From contig FLQS01000024.1 in assembly GCA_900078375.1 (NCBI GenBank), positions 22,400 to 86,399 of the forward strand: 64,000 nt of DNA, read 5' to 3'. This document shows positions 1-9,008 of this stretch, piece after piece. The stretch's first letter is position 1; each line of letters opens with the position of its first letter. The notes beneath the pieces are model-generated. The model did no database searches and was not told the DNA's origin. It worked only from the letters and a program-made list of their open reading frames with translations. Source of the stretch: an uncultured Mycobacterium sp. GTDB lineage: Bacteria > Actinomycetota > Actinomycetes > Mycobacteriales > Mycobacteriaceae. The position numbers and the translations under genes were made by a program.

Positions 1-2800
1 TCGCCTGCTTGTCGCCGAGGCCGACCTCGGCGATGCGCCGGGAGATGGCCCGGACGATTTCGGTCAATTCGGCGACCGCGGTCAGGTTGCGGGGAGTGGC
101 GCGCAGCGTCAACCGGGTGCCGTTGTTGAACTCGACCGCACCCAGCCCGGTGTTGACCCGGTCGATCTGCTCGCTGATCCGCCGTGTCTCCTGCTCGGCC
201 ACCCGGTGCAGCGTCAGGATGGCGTCGGGCGCCTGCTCGGTGACCAGGCGCATCATCCGCTCATAGGCCTCGGGCAGCTCGCGTTCGTCGATGTGCCGGC
301 ACAGCGCGACGTAGTCGTGCACCCGCTCGTCGAACACATCGCTGTCGTTGGGGATCGCGTCGGGGAACGCGGTGTCGAACGTGTTGAGGATGCGGGCCAG
401 CTCATCGTAAGAGCGCCTGCGGCTTTCCCGCAGCTGCTCGCGTTCCCGGCGGATGGCGTTGAACACCGCTTCGCGGTGCGGCTCGGGATTGAGCACCTCC
501 AATGACACCGGAACGTCGGCTGCATAGCGGTTCAGCAACTCGGTCAGCGGCTCCGACACGAACGCGGGGGCCAGGCGGTCCTGCAGTTCGAGCAGTTGCG
601 TGCGCCGGCCGTCCAGATCGTCACGGCGCGTCTGGATGGCGCCGCGTCGTGTCATGAGCGTCTGGATTTCCTCCCACACCTCGTCGGCGCGGGCGTTGAG
701 CGCCTCAATGTCGGGATTGTCGGCCAGTAGCAGTTCGTACTGCTCGCGCAGCCGGTCGGCGTGACCGTCGGCGGTGTCGATGTCGATCTGATTCCACTGC
801 GGGAACTGATCGCAGATCGCCTTACACGCCGCAGAGCGATCCCGCCACTGTTGCCGTTGCGCCGCAATGTCATCGGCGGCACGCCGTGCCTGCTGGAAGG
901 CCTCTTCGGCATTGGCGAGGTCGACGGTCAGCGCGTCGATCTTCGCGGCGACCTCACCCTGGTAGATGTAGTCGGACTGTCGCAGCGGACGCCGGTCGTC
1001 CTTGATGGCCAGCCGATCGGAATCCTTGTACAGGCCGGCATCGGTGACCGCACGGCGGAAGCGGGAGAACACATCCGGGGTATCCACGCAGATGTGGTCG
1101 CCTGCCGCGGCGATGACGTCGGCGGCTTCGGCGGCGCACGGGTGGGTCGGGTCGACGACGAACAGCTTGCCGGCCAACGTATTCGGCTCGGCCTCTTTCA
1201 CCTCGGCGCCGACCAGCGAGGCGCGGACGTGATGCAACTGCAGCCGTCCACCCATGTTGGTCTCGTTGACGAACCGCAGCACCGCCGAATACTGCTCATC
1301 GGGCACCAGCAGTCGCAAGCCCACGCCGCGTAGCACCTTCTCCACCGCCACCCGCCAACGGCCCTGGTCGGGCCGCAGGTCCATCAGCTCCGCGATATAT
1401 GGCAGCTCGCTGGGGTCGACACCGACTGCGGCACAGATGTGTTCGCGCATGGTGATGGCGAATTCGGGTAACGCCGAGCCGACGTGCTCGACGCGCTTGA
1501 GTTCCTTGGCGGCGTCGTCGCGCGCGATCCGCGCCGCCTTCTGCGCGTACTCGGCGTCGGTGGACGCCTCGCGGCCCCGGTCCAGCTTGGCCAGCAGTTC
1601 GGTGACTCCGGTGGCGAGTTCCTCACGCAGGTTCCAGAAGTCGTCGGCGCTATTGGGGATGTCGATGTCCTGCGCGTTGAGCATTGTTTCGTAGGCAGCG
1701 CGCCGGCGGGATATCTGCTCGGCCTGAGCCTCGGCGCCGGCCACCTGCGACTGCAGCGGTCCCAGGTTGGCGCTGGATCCGCTGATCTGCGCGTTGAGTG
1801 AATCCCCTTCGGCCTTAGCGAGATTGAGCTGACGAGTGACGTCCTCGTACTCGTTGCCGAGCTGGTCGATGGTGGCGTCCAGCGACGTGATCTGCGGTGC
1901 GCACTGCGCGAGCCGGACATGGTCGGTGTAGGCCCGCACCATCGGCGGGTCGACCAGGTCGATGATGCCCAGGTCGGAGGACTCCGAGGCGTAGCGCTGC
2001 TGAATCTTCTCGATATCGCCGAGGATCTTGCGCTTGCGTTGCGCGACGGCGAGTAGCTCGCGGGCCTCCACCAGCGGATCGATCTGCTTGAGTGCATCGG
2101 GCAGCCGGGTCAGGCTGCTCGGCTCGTCGAGCATGAACTCCCGGACGAACTGTTCCAGTCCGCCAACACTTTTCAGCGACTTGGCCTTGCCGAGCAGCTG
2201 CTGGGCGGCGTCGGAGGCGCGGATGCCGATGGTGGCGTAGAGCTGGGCCAGGTACTGCGATTCGACCTTGGTGGAGAACCGCCACTCATCGTCCTTGAAC
2301 ACCCCGGAGTCGAACCGCGCTGCTGCCCAGCGGTTGCAGACATCCTCGATATCGCGGTCGCCGTCGGCCAGCACGAACCGGCTCGACGAATCCGAGCGGG
2401 ACTCGCCGGTCAGCCATTTCAGCACCAGGCCGGTGACCGTCCGTCCGGTGTTGCTGGTGTAGCTGACAGCGATGGCCGACCAGGCGGTGCCTTCCCCTCG
2501 CAGGTACATCACCTTGCTGGTGCCGCCGTCGCTGCGCTGCCCCCACGCCCCGCGCACGTACTTGTCGACGGTGCGCCGGCCCGCGCTGGACCCGGCGGCG
2601 GTGTTGTCACCGGAGGCGTTGAAGTTACGCCGGTTGAACGGCAGGAAGCAGAGCGAAATCGCGTCGAGCAGTGAGGATTTGCCGCTGCCAGAGGCGCCGG
2701 CGATCAGTGCACCGCCGTCGCTGAACGGGATGTCGTGATACCCGTCGAAAACCCCCCAGTTGATGACCTGCAGCCGCGACAAGTGGAACTGTTCAGCCAT
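1..2800 (-). CDS. jetC: Wadjet/Ept SMC-like ATPase JetC, partial (C-terminus beyond window)
   Basis: The minus-strand frame opens with ATG at 2798-2800 and stays open to the window edge, giving about 933 codons. The N-terminus carries an SMC/SbcC-type Walker A, GASGSGKSS, at residues 35-43, followed by LLDAISL as in ATPase heads; the middle should be coiled coil. The usual family length is about 1,100 residues, so the signature motif and Walker B lie outside. The start overlaps the jetB stop by 8 bp. JetC is the SMC motor that, with JetA, JetB and the nuclease JetD, extrudes and cleaves circular plasmid DNA; the M. smegmatis equivalent is EptC. Function is inferred from the A-B-C order. jetD should follow left of the window. 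Confidence 0.88.
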   Translation of the reverse strand, partial: MAEQFHLSRLQVINWGVFDGYHDIPFSDGGALIAGASGSGKSSLLDAISLCFLPFNRRNFNASGDNTAAGSSAGRRTVDKYVRGAWGQRSDGGTSKVMYLRGEGTAWSAIAVSYTSNTGRTVTGLVLKWLTGESRSDSSSRFVLADGDRDIEDVCNRWAAARFDSGVFKDDEWRFSTKVESQYLAQLYATIGIRASDAAQQLLGKAKSLKSVGGLEQFVREFMLDEPSSLTRLPDALKQIDPLVEARELLAVAQRKRKILGDIEKIQQRYASESSDLGIIDLVDPPMVRAYTDHVRLAQCAPQITSLDATIDQLGNEYEDVTRQLNLAKAEGDSLNAQISGSSANLGPLQSQVAGAEAQAEQISRRRAAYETMLNAQDIDIPNSADDFWNLREELATGVTELLAKLDRGREASTDAEYAQKAARIARDDAAKELKRVEHVGSALPEFAITMREHICAAVGVDPSELPYIAELMDLRPDQGRWRVAVEKVLRGVGLRLLVPDEQYSAVLRFVNETNMGGRLQLHHVRASLVGAEVKEAEPNTLAGKLFVVDPTHPCAAEAADVIAAAGDHICVDTPDVFSRFRRAVTDAGLYKDSDRLAIKDDRRPLRQSDYIYQGEVAAKIDALTVDLANAEEAFQQARRAADDIAAQRQQWRDRSAACKAICDQFPQWNQIDIDTADGHADRLREQYELLLADNPDIEALNARADEVWEEIQTLMTRRGAIQTRRDDLDGRRTQLLELQDRLAPAFVSEPLTELLNRYAADVPVSLEVLNPEPHREAVFNAIRREREQLRESRRRSYDELARILNTFDTAFPDAIPNDSDVFDERVHDYVALCRHIDERELPEAYERMMRLVTEQAPDAILTLHRVAEQETRRISEQIDRVNTGLGAVEFNNGTRLTLRATPRNLTAVAELTEIVRAISRRIAEVGLGDKQA

Positions 2801-3488
2801 CCTGGCCGGCCTCCTGATCGTCGCGCTCCGGTGTGGCGCCCCCGCTGAGCAGCAGTTCGAACTGCTGCTGCAACTCGGCGATCACCGATGCGGTCATCAC
2901 GGCGTTGATCACCGGGCTGACGGTGTAGCTGTCTTCGTCGTCGCGCGTCTTGCGCAGGATCTCCAACCCGGTCAGGCGCGCGATGGCCGCATCGATGCGG
3001 GCGGTGAAGGTGACGGTGTCGCGGTCGACATCGTTGAGCACCCCGGAGAACAGCCCGTGCACCTCCTCGCGGCTGATCAGGACGGCCTGCCCGCCGGTGG
3101 CACGCGTCATCTGCGCCAGGTGCAGCGCCAGGATGGAGTCGTAGGTGCCCAGCGGCTCGCGGCGCAAAAGCTTGACGCCTCGGGCGGATTCGTAGCGGGC
3201 CTGCTCGATGAACGCGATGTCGGTGCCGTCGACGATGCGCAGCATCAGGTCGAGTTCCGAGAGCCGCACCGATAACTGCGCGCGGTATTCGAGCACCCAG
3301 CTGTAGAGGTCTTGGTCGGCTTCGGCGCTGATGTAGCGGCGAGTCAGCAGCTGCTGCAAAGCCCAGCAGGCCCGGTCGGGCAGCTCGCTGACATCGCCGT
3401 CGAAGCGCGGGCGGCGCTGATGCGGCGTGCGGGCGGTCTGGTCGACCTGGGGCAGTGAACTGAAGTCGATGTCGGCGTCGGTGCTCAT
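2793..3488 (-). CDS. jetB: Wadjet kleisin-partner subunit JetB (DUF4194)
   Basis: This 231-residue protein matches the DUF4194 family in content and position: acidic N-terminus, winged-helix-like body and alternating short helices. In Wadjet complexes JetB is the KITE-type (MksE-like) dimer that binds the JetA kleisin and the JetC heads. Its ATG at 3486-3488 overlaps the jetA TGA in an ATGA, and its own stop overlaps the jetC start by 8 bp, so the three genes are translationally coupled. No frameshift is seen. Known for the family: plasmid restriction; inferred here from the operon. Confidence 0.85.
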   Translation of the reverse strand: MSTDADIDFSSLPQVDQTARTPHQRRPRFDGDVSELPDRACWALQQLLTRRYISAEADQDLYSWVLEYRAQLSVRLSELDLMLRIVDGTDIAFIEQARYESARGVKLLRREPLGTYDSILALHLAQMTRATGGQAVLISREEVHGLFSGVLNDVDRDTVTFTARIDAAIARLTGLEILRKTRDDEDSYTVSPVINAVMTASVIAELQQQFELLLSGGATPERDDQEAGQDG

Positions 3489-4963
3489 GCGCTGGCTCCC
3501 AACAGGCTGGAGATCGGTTCGGTGAACACTAGGTGTGGAACCTCCATCTCGCGGTCGCGTCCGTCCAGCGACTGGAACCGCACGGTGACCGACTTAGCGC
3601 CCTGTGTGGTAGCGGGTTGTTTGAGCGCCCAGGACCACAACACGATGACATGACCCAGATACGCCGCATCGAGCATCTCCACAGCCTCAGGCAGAGACAG
3701 CCGCCCACCGGCGTCGATAGCGCTGTTGATCATCTCCGACATCGCGGGCGCGTCGACCTGGGTGGTCAGCGCTGCGAAGCTGGACAGGTCGAGCTCGCCC
3801 TCAGCAGCCTGGGCGGGCTTAGGGTTGGACAAGTCGCCGATCCGGAAGCTCAGTGCGCCAACCGAACTGATGGTGTGGCGGGCCAGGGGCAGTTCGATGT
3901 CGAGGCGCGAGTCGGTGAGCGAGCTCTTGAGTAGGGTTCGGGCGGCGCCGATCGCGTCGCTCAGCTGACGGGCCACCCCGCGGCTCTGCTCCAGGGTCCC
4001 GAACGCGGTGAAGCGCTTGACCCGCTGGGCGCAGCGCTGCTGGATGCGCTCGACCTCATCGATCTGCTCGCCGACGAGCTCGAAGAAGCCCGCCATCACT
4101 TTGCGCAGCGCCGGGTCCAGGGCGGGCAGCGCGTGGGCGACCGCGGCGACGTCGGCTTCGAACTCGGCCCGCTGGTCGGGATCATTGATCATCCGCATAA
4201 ATGCGCGGTGGCTGTCGCGACCCTGGGAATCCCACGCGGTCTGGTAATCGGCGTACATCTGACGCTGCCGGTCGCGGTATTCCAGGTTGCTGTCGATCGG
4301 CTCGTCCAAGGCGGCGGTGGCCCGCTCGATCATGGTGCCGTACTGGCCGATGTCGGTGATCAGCCGTTCCATCTGCAAGGCGATGGCGTGGGCTTCGTCG
4401 TACATGTCGGTCATGTCGACGTCGCCGGAGCGGTCGGCGAGGTCCTCGCCCCGTTCCAGCGCGTCGAGTTCGGCCTGCAGCGCCGCGATCTCGGCCTGGA
4501 TGCCGGCGCGGATCCGGACGGGGTCGTTGCCCACGCGCAGAGCGATCTGCTTGAGGCGGGCGGCGATGCCGTTGATCGACCCGCCGGTGGCGATGGTGTC
4601 CTGGCGGCGCAGTCCCCGCAGGAAGTCCAGGGCACGGCGGGCGTCCTGCGTCAGATAGCAGAGGTTGCGCTCGACGCCGGTGCGTTGGTCGGCCACCCGG
4701 TGTAGCCAGCCCTGGCTGGCCCAGCTCTTGATCAAGCCCAGGCCGGACTGTTCGCCGCCGGGCCGGCCGAGCTCGTCGAGGTCGCGTTCGAGGCGCACCA
4801 CGAGGTCGGTTTCACCGATCACGCCGTCGCTGAGGTGACGTTCCATCAGGGTGGCGTAACCGCCCAGGTTGAGCGTGGCCAGCAGCCGGATCGTGGGGGA
4901 GGCCTGGATGTCGCGATTGATTTCGAGAAGGTCAGCGGCCGACAAGGTGGTGTCGTCGTCCAC
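3485..4963 (-). CDS. jetA: Wadjet kleisin subunit JetA (DUF3375)
   Basis: The gene encodes about 492 residues of the DUF3375/MksF-like kleisin. The N-terminal piece containing ASPTIRLLATLN is typical of the family; a helical middle with acidic and Arg-rich stretches follows. I chose GTG at 4963 because GAGGGGG lies 7 nt upstream and the family N-terminus begins just after it; a longer frame to 5110 adds low-complexity residues with no family likeness. JetA bridges the JetC heads and recruits JetB. It is first in the operon and ends in an ATGA overlap with jetB. A 79-bp piece of its 5' part is repeated at 8624-8702. Confidence 0.85.
   Translation of the reverse strand: MDDDTTLSAADLLEINRDIQASPTIRLLATLNLGGYATLMERHLSDGVIGETDLVVRLERDLDELGRPGGEQSGLGLIKSWASQGWLHRVADQRTGVERNLCYLTQDARRALDFLRGLRRQDTIATGGSINGIAARLKQIALRVGNDPVRIRAGIQAEIAALQAELDALERGEDLADRSGDVDMTDMYDEAHAIALQMERLITDIGQYGTMIERATAALDEPIDSNLEYRDRQRQMYADYQTAWDSQGRDSHRAFMRMINDPDQRAEFEADVAAVAHALPALDPALRKVMAGFFELVGEQIDEVERIQQRCAQRVKRFTAFGTLEQSRGVARQLSDAIGAARTLLKSSLTDSRLDIELPLARHTISSVGALSFRIGDLSNPKPAQAAEGELDLSSFAALTTQVDAPAMSEMINSAIDAGGRLSLPEAVEMLDAAYLGHVIVLWSWALKQPATTQGAKSVTVRFQSLDGRDREMEVPHLVFTEPISSLLGASA
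4848..4926. repeat. 79-bp segment of jetA, source copy of a duplicated fragment
   Basis: This stretch inside jetA recurs at 8624-8702 in the same orientation with one mismatch (A4884 versus G8660). It encodes the conserved N-terminal part of JetA, so this copy is likely the source. Confidence 0.9.
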
Positions 4964-5318
4964 GCCGTTTCCCCCTCGATGTAGTTGGTCGGACGCTCCA
5001 AGATAGGCCACCGCGCCGTCATCGGACGGCGCCGTCGACGGGTGTCGGGGGTGTGTTGAAAAAGGTCCGCCACAGGGGTCCCAGAAGTCCGTCTGCGCCT
5101 CTTTGGTCACACGCGGGGCGGGCGGCCGAAGGGCGCTGCTACGTGCGCGTGGTCGTCGGGACAGCAGCCTCGGGTCGTTTGCTGCGGTTGCTGAATCCGC
5201 AAAGACCTGGCGACGCCCAAAAGTCCGTAATCGCCACTCGCGCCGGTCATTCGATTCTTAAACCACCAATTTGTGCGCCACGCTCTACAGGGTTTGCCAG
5301 TAGATTTCTATGTGACAG

Positions 5319-5348
5319 TTGACACACCTGTGGGCGAGGCCCTAGGGT
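5319..5348 (+). promoter_or_regulatory. Candidate SigA-type promoter
   Basis: TTGACA at 5319-5324 and TAGGGT at 5343-5348 are separated by 18 nt. The -35 lies in an imperfect inverted repeat (TGTGACAGTTGACACA). It could drive the PGRS gene through a leader of almost 500 nt, or the small ORF at 5428. Confidence 0.4.
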
Positions 5349-5427
5349 TGGCATTAATCAGATTTTTGACGATGGAATTAGAGCGGCTGTCGCGACAAAA
5401 TTCGAAACAGCTCACAAAGGATCTCCA

Positions 5428-5508
5428 ATGGCGGCCCAAAAGCCATCACGCGAATTCGGGCCTTTCGCGCCCACTGCCAGCCCGCGGCAGTGGTGGTCGC
5501 AGCTCTAG
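5428..5508 (+). CDS. Possible 26-residue small protein
   Basis: An ATG preceded by AAAGGA at a good distance opens a 26-codon frame ending in WWSQL and TAG. It lies downstream of the promoter-like pair at 5319. Nothing is recognised in the peptide; it could equally be chance in a leader region. Confidence 0.22.
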   Translation: MAAQKPSREFGPFAPTASPRQWWSQL

Positions 5509-5844
5509 TCTCGTTCCCCGCTGGATGTCGGTTGTGAGTATGCCAACCGTATCTGCAGCATAACGCCGGTGATCGGCTCCATTGCGCCCTGCCTTAGCAC
5601 CTTGTGCGCACCGCGCGATCGAAAACTATCCCAACAGTAATTTGGGTCAGCTGGGAGCTGGCCTATTCAAACTTTGCGTTTGAAATTCATTTCAATGCGT
5701 GAAGAACGTCCAATGGTTGGTGTTCTTCCGGGGGGAGCGCGCCCGAGAACAATTTGGAACTGGGAATTCCAAATCCACGATCGATCAAATTATCTGGCCG
5801 GATACACGGCTCAACAATCATTAACTCGAATCAGGGGCAAGACA

Positions 5845-7620
5845 ATGAGAAATTACACCCTTCCTTGTGCAACGGGCATCGCGATGGCCGGTGCGGGCGT
5901 CGCGTTGGCGTTCGGAGCCGGTGCCGCGCAGGCCGCGCCTGCGTTCGCCCCACCTCTGTCACCAGCGGTTAGCGCTGAGTCAACGACTGGCCTTCAGTGC
6001 CTGATGGTGGGATCAGGATGTTCGGCCGTTAGTGGCCTCGAGGCCAACGCCTCCGCGTTCGCCCTGAACACCCCGACCCCGAACATGCTGGCCGCTGCGG
6101 TATTCAGCCCCGGTGCTGTGAACCAACCGCTGTACGGCCTCATCGGCATTGCCGGACAGATCCCGATTGTGAACATTTTCATCGCCAACGGCACTAATGG
6201 TGCTGCGGGGTCGGGCGTCAAAGGTGGCAATGCCGGTCTGCTGATCGGCTACGGCGGTGTCGGTGGTACCGGGACAGCGGGACTGACCGGCGGCAACGGC
6301 GGTAACGGCGGCCTGTTCTTCGGCAGTGGTGGTGGCGGCGGTGCCGGCGGAACCAGTGCGGCTGGTGGCAACGGCGGAAATGCCGGGTCCCTGGCCCTCT
6401 TCGGCCACGGCGGTAGCGGCGGGACCGGCGGCAACGGCACGCTCGGCACCGCTGGCGGCGCAGGTAGCGGCACGGCTGCTAACGGCGTGACAGGCACTGC
6501 GGGCACGACGACGGGCGCGACCGGGCAGAACGGTGTGAACCCGACCCCCAGTGGTGATCCGGGCGTCGAGGGCCAGGCTGGCGCAACCAACCCTGTTACC
6601 GGCGGCAATGGCTTGCCCGGTACCGATGGCAATGGTGGCGGCGCCGGTGGCGCCGGTGGCGCCGCGGACGGCGCGGCACCCGTAACGACCGGTGGGAGCG
6701 GCGCTGCGGGCGGCAATGGCACTGCCGGCGCCAACGGTGGCGCCGGTGGCGCCGGTGGCGAAACGACGAACACGCAGGCCGGGGGATTGGCCAACGGTGG
6801 CAACGGTGCCAACGGTGGCAACGGCGGAACCGGTAACACCAACGGTGGTGCCGGTGGTGCCGGTGGTGCCGCGAGCAGTACCACGGGGGTCGGTACTGGC
6901 GGAACCGGTGGTAATGGCGGCAACGGTGGAACCGGTGCTGCAGGCCAGGCTGGCGGAAGCGGAAGTGCCGGCGGAGCCGGCACCAACGGAGCCGACGCCA
7001 CGAACGCCGGCGGCAACGGCACTGCGGGTGGACCCGCGGGCGCCGGTGGCAACGGTGGCATAGGCGGTCTCCTCGGTACTGGCGGTGCGGCCGGCAACGG
7101 TGGCACTGGCGGTACCGGCGGAACCGGTGGTGCAGGCCAGGCCGGCGGTAACGGCGGCGCGGGCGGCACGGGTGCTGCAGGCGGGACCGGCGGAGCCGGT
7201 GACGCCGGCGGTAACGGCGGCGTCGGTGGTGACGGCGGAGCCGGCACAGGCGCCGGTGGAACTGGCGTCGGTGGCGTAGGTGGAACCGGCGGTTCGGGCG
7301 CTACAGGCGGTCCGGGTGGCACTGGTGGCACCGGTGGCACAGGCGGGACCGGGGGCACCGGTGGAACCGGCGCTGCAGGCGGGACCGGCGGAACCGGCGG
7401 GACCGGCGCTGTAGCCGGAACTCCCGGTCGCGGCGGGCTATTCGGCCGCCCCGGACGTACCGGCACAACGGGTAGCACTGGCACCGCCGGCAACACCGGT
7501 GCAACCGGAGCAACCGGAACCAATGGTGCGACCGGCAACACCGGTGCAACCGGCGCTACCGGCGGCAGTGGGGCCAACGGCACCAACGGGGCCGACGGCG
7601 CTCACGGCGCATCGTCATAA
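5845..7620 (+). CDS. Secreted PGRS-type glycine-rich protein without a PE domain, collagen-like tail
   Basis: The product has about 591 residues. The ATG at 5845 follows AGGGG and begins a Sec signal peptide (hydrophobic core near residues 10-25, cleavage likely after GAAQA). A unique segment of about 100 residues follows, then a linker containing FIANGTNGAAG, which resembles the PE-PGRS linker, then a long GG-X repeat rich in GNGG, GTGG and GAGG. From about residue 535 the repeat becomes strict Gly-X-Y with many Thr, Asn and Ala, like bacterial collagen-like tails. No PE motif or PE helices are present, so export is probably by Sec rather than ESX-5. A cell-surface role is inferred; binding partners are unknown. 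Confidence 0.8.
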   Translation: MRNYTLPCATGIAMAGAGVALAFGAGAAQAAPAFAPPLSPAVSAESTTGLQCLMVGSGCSAVSGLEANASAFALNTPTPNMLAAAVFSPGAVNQPLYGLIGIAGQIPIVNIFIANGTNGAAGSGVKGGNAGLLIGYGGVGGTGTAGLTGGNGGNGGLFFGSGGGGGAGGTSAAGGNGGNAGSLALFGHGGSGGTGGNGTLGTAGGAGSGTAANGVTGTAGTTTGATGQNGVNPTPSGDPGVEGQAGATNPVTGGNGLPGTDGNGGGAGGAGGAADGAAPVTTGGSGAAGGNGTAGANGGAGGAGGETTNTQAGGLANGGNGANGGNGGTGNTNGGAGGAGGAASSTTGVGTGGTGGNGGNGGTGAAGQAGGSGSAGGAGTNGADATNAGGNGTAGGPAGAGGNGGIGGLLGTGGAAGNGGTGGTGGTGGAGQAGGNGGAGGTGAAGGTGGAGDAGGNGGVGGDGGAGTGAGGTGVGGVGGTGGSGATGGPGGTGGTGGTGGTGGTGGTGAAGGTGGTGGTGAVAGTPGRGGLFGRPGRTGTTGSTGTAGNTGATGATGTNGATGNTGATGATGGSGANGTNGADGAHGASS

Positions 7621-7663
7621 CCGGCTCGGCAGGGCCCCGATAAGAGGCCATTGCTGATCGGAC

Positions 7664-7697
7664 GCTCGGGGCGTCGGCTACCGCCGGCGCCCCGAGT
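7664..7697 (+). terminator. Hairpin terminator after the PGRS gene
   Basis: A perfect 9-bp stem, CTCGGGGCG with CGCCCCGAG, closes a 14-nt loop about 45 bp after the PGRS stop. There is no U-tract, which is common for mycobacterial terminators. Confidence 0.55.
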
Positions 7698-7729
7698 GCG
7701 ATGTCAAGCAATGAAGGAGGCTGAGACAC

Positions 7730-8625
7730 ATGGTGTTTCGGAACGGTGTGCAGGCGCCAGTCAATGGTGGGCATCCCCTGGTGGTTGCGGGGGCGTTGCC
7801 GAAACAGGATGTCGGCCGGTTGCTGCTGCACTGTGCTGATCGGCCCGGATTGGTGGCGGCCAACATCGTGTCGCTGGATCAGCATTCGGCCCAGCAGTCC
7901 GGTGGAATATTCTGCAGCGCACGATCTTTCACCTGCCCGACTTGTCCACTGCGCGCGACGCTTTGGAACGTGACTTCGCTGAGCGGGTGGCCTCACGGTT
8001 CAACATGGACTTCACGCTCACCGAGGCCGATCGGCCCAAACGGGTGGCGATCATGGCATCGACGGCTGACCACTGTCTTCTGGACCTGCTGTGGCGCAAC
8101 CGCCGTGGCGAGCTGGACATGTCGGTTGCCATGGTGATTTCCAATCATCCGGACCTGGCCGATCAGGTGCGCCCGTTCGGCATCCCGTTCGTGCACGTGG
8201 CCGCTTCCAAAGACATTCGGGCACAAGCGGGACAACGTCAACTCGAGATGTTGCGCGGCAACGTTGATCTGGTGGTGCTTGCCCGCTACATGCAGATCCT
8301 CACGCCGCATTTCCTCGCCGAGATCGGCTGTCCTCTTATCAACATTCATCACTCGTTCCTGCCCGCGTTCGTTGGTGCCGTACCGTACCGACGGGCGAAG
8401 GAGCGCGGCGTCAAGCTCGTCGGGGCGACCGCGCATTACGCGACCGAATCACTCGAGGAAGGACCCATCATCGAACAAGACGTCGTGCGAGTGGACCACC
8501 GCCATGACGTCGACGATCTGACCCGCCTCGGTGCTGACGTCGAGCGCGACGTGCTGTCACGTGCGGTCCTCTGGCACTGCCAGGACCGCATCATCCGATA
8601 CGACAATCAGACGATCGTCTTCTAG
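7730..8625 (+). pseudogene. purU: Formyltetrahydrofolate deformylase purU, disrupted by deletion and frameshift
   Basis: PurU hydrolyses 10-formyl-THF to formate and THF. The copy starts well: GAAGGAGG lies 9 nt before the ATG and the ACT-domain sequence GRLLLHCADRPG is intact. Then roughly ten residues that normally precede ANIVSLDQHS are missing, and after TTC near 7911 one base is lost, so the frame shifts. The rest resumes at about 7942 in another frame and is complete to the usual C-terminus (NQTIVF), with the catalytic region INIHHSFLPAF intact. A TTG-initiated C-terminal fragment of 227 residues could be made but lacks the ACT domain. A jetA fragment begins at its stop codon. The alternative explanation is a sequencing error, but that would not explain the in-frame deletion. 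Confidence 0.8.
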
Positions 8626-8702
8626 GGTGGCGTAACCGCCCAGGTTGAGCGTGGCCAGCGGCCGGATCGTGGGGGAGGCCTGGATGTCGCGATTGATTTC
8701 GA
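8624..8702. repeat. 79-bp copied fragment of jetA downstream of purU
   Basis: The segment is identical to 4848-4926 except G8660 for A4884, in the same orientation, offset 3776 bp. It begins inside the purU stop codon and ends just before the vapB region. It has no start or stop of its own and is a remnant of a duplication or recombination. Confidence 0.9.
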
Positions 8703-8792
8703 ACCAGTGGGACTTCGACGATGCGGTCTAGCGGCGCACTCTGCAAGCAACGTGCTAGCAGAATGCATGCGACCTGGCTTACGCTCGATCGT

Positions 8793-9008
8793 GTGCGAAC
8801 TCTGCATCTGCGCAACGTCCCCGACGACGTCATGGATCGACTCGAACGAATGGCGCGGGCGGCGAGTACATCGGTGACGGCCGTCGCGATCCGCGAACTC
8901 GACGCTGCGACTCGCCGGGTCGACAACGCCGCGTTGATCGCCACCCTGCCCGATCTGGACCTGCCGACCGAAACCTTTGTCGAGCAGTTGGATTCCGAAC
9001 GAAGGTGA
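8793..9008 (+). CDS. vapB: VapB-type antitoxin (ribbon-helix-helix)
   Basis: A 71-residue protein from GTG at 8793 starts with RTLHLRNVPDDV, a typical ribbon-helix-helix strand and turn, and has an acidic C-terminal tail suited to bind and block a PIN toxin. Upstream in-frame codons to 8721 are less family-like. The stop overlaps the vapC start in GTGA. Such antitoxins bind DNA as dimers and autorepress with VapC; no clear operator was identified. Confidence 0.82.
   Translation: MRTLHLRNVPDDVMDRLERMARAASTSVTAVAIRELDAATRRVDNAALIATLPDLDLPTETFVEQLDSERR

Larger units (their letters stand above)
4964..5844. other. 880-bp intergenic region between jetA and the PGRS gene
   Basis: No confident gene is present. 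From about 5220 the sequence is clearly more A/T-rich than its surroundings. It contains a promoter-like pair near 5319-5348 and a possible 26-codon ORF at 5428-5508. The rest may be a long leader for the PGRS gene or remnant DNA. Frames of up to 96 codons here have no recognisable product. Confidence 0.6.

Noticed and set aside
4964..5110. Longer start for JetA at 5110
   Set aside because: Adds residues with no DUF3375 likeness; GTG 4963 has a strong ribosome site.
6200..7560. CRISPR-like short repeats
   Set aside because: The repeats are in-frame Gly codons of irregular length, without constant repeats and unique spacers.
6249..7586. 445-codon Pro-rich minus-strand frame opposite the PGRS gene
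   Set aside because: It is the complement of Gly codons (GGN becomes NCC, Pro/Ala-rich); it has no start context and exists only because the repeat lacks stops on the other strand.
7942..8625. Treating the purU C-terminal part as an intact separate gene
   Set aside because: It starts with TTG in the middle of conserved PurU sequence and the N-terminal part is present in another frame just upstream, so it is one broken gene.
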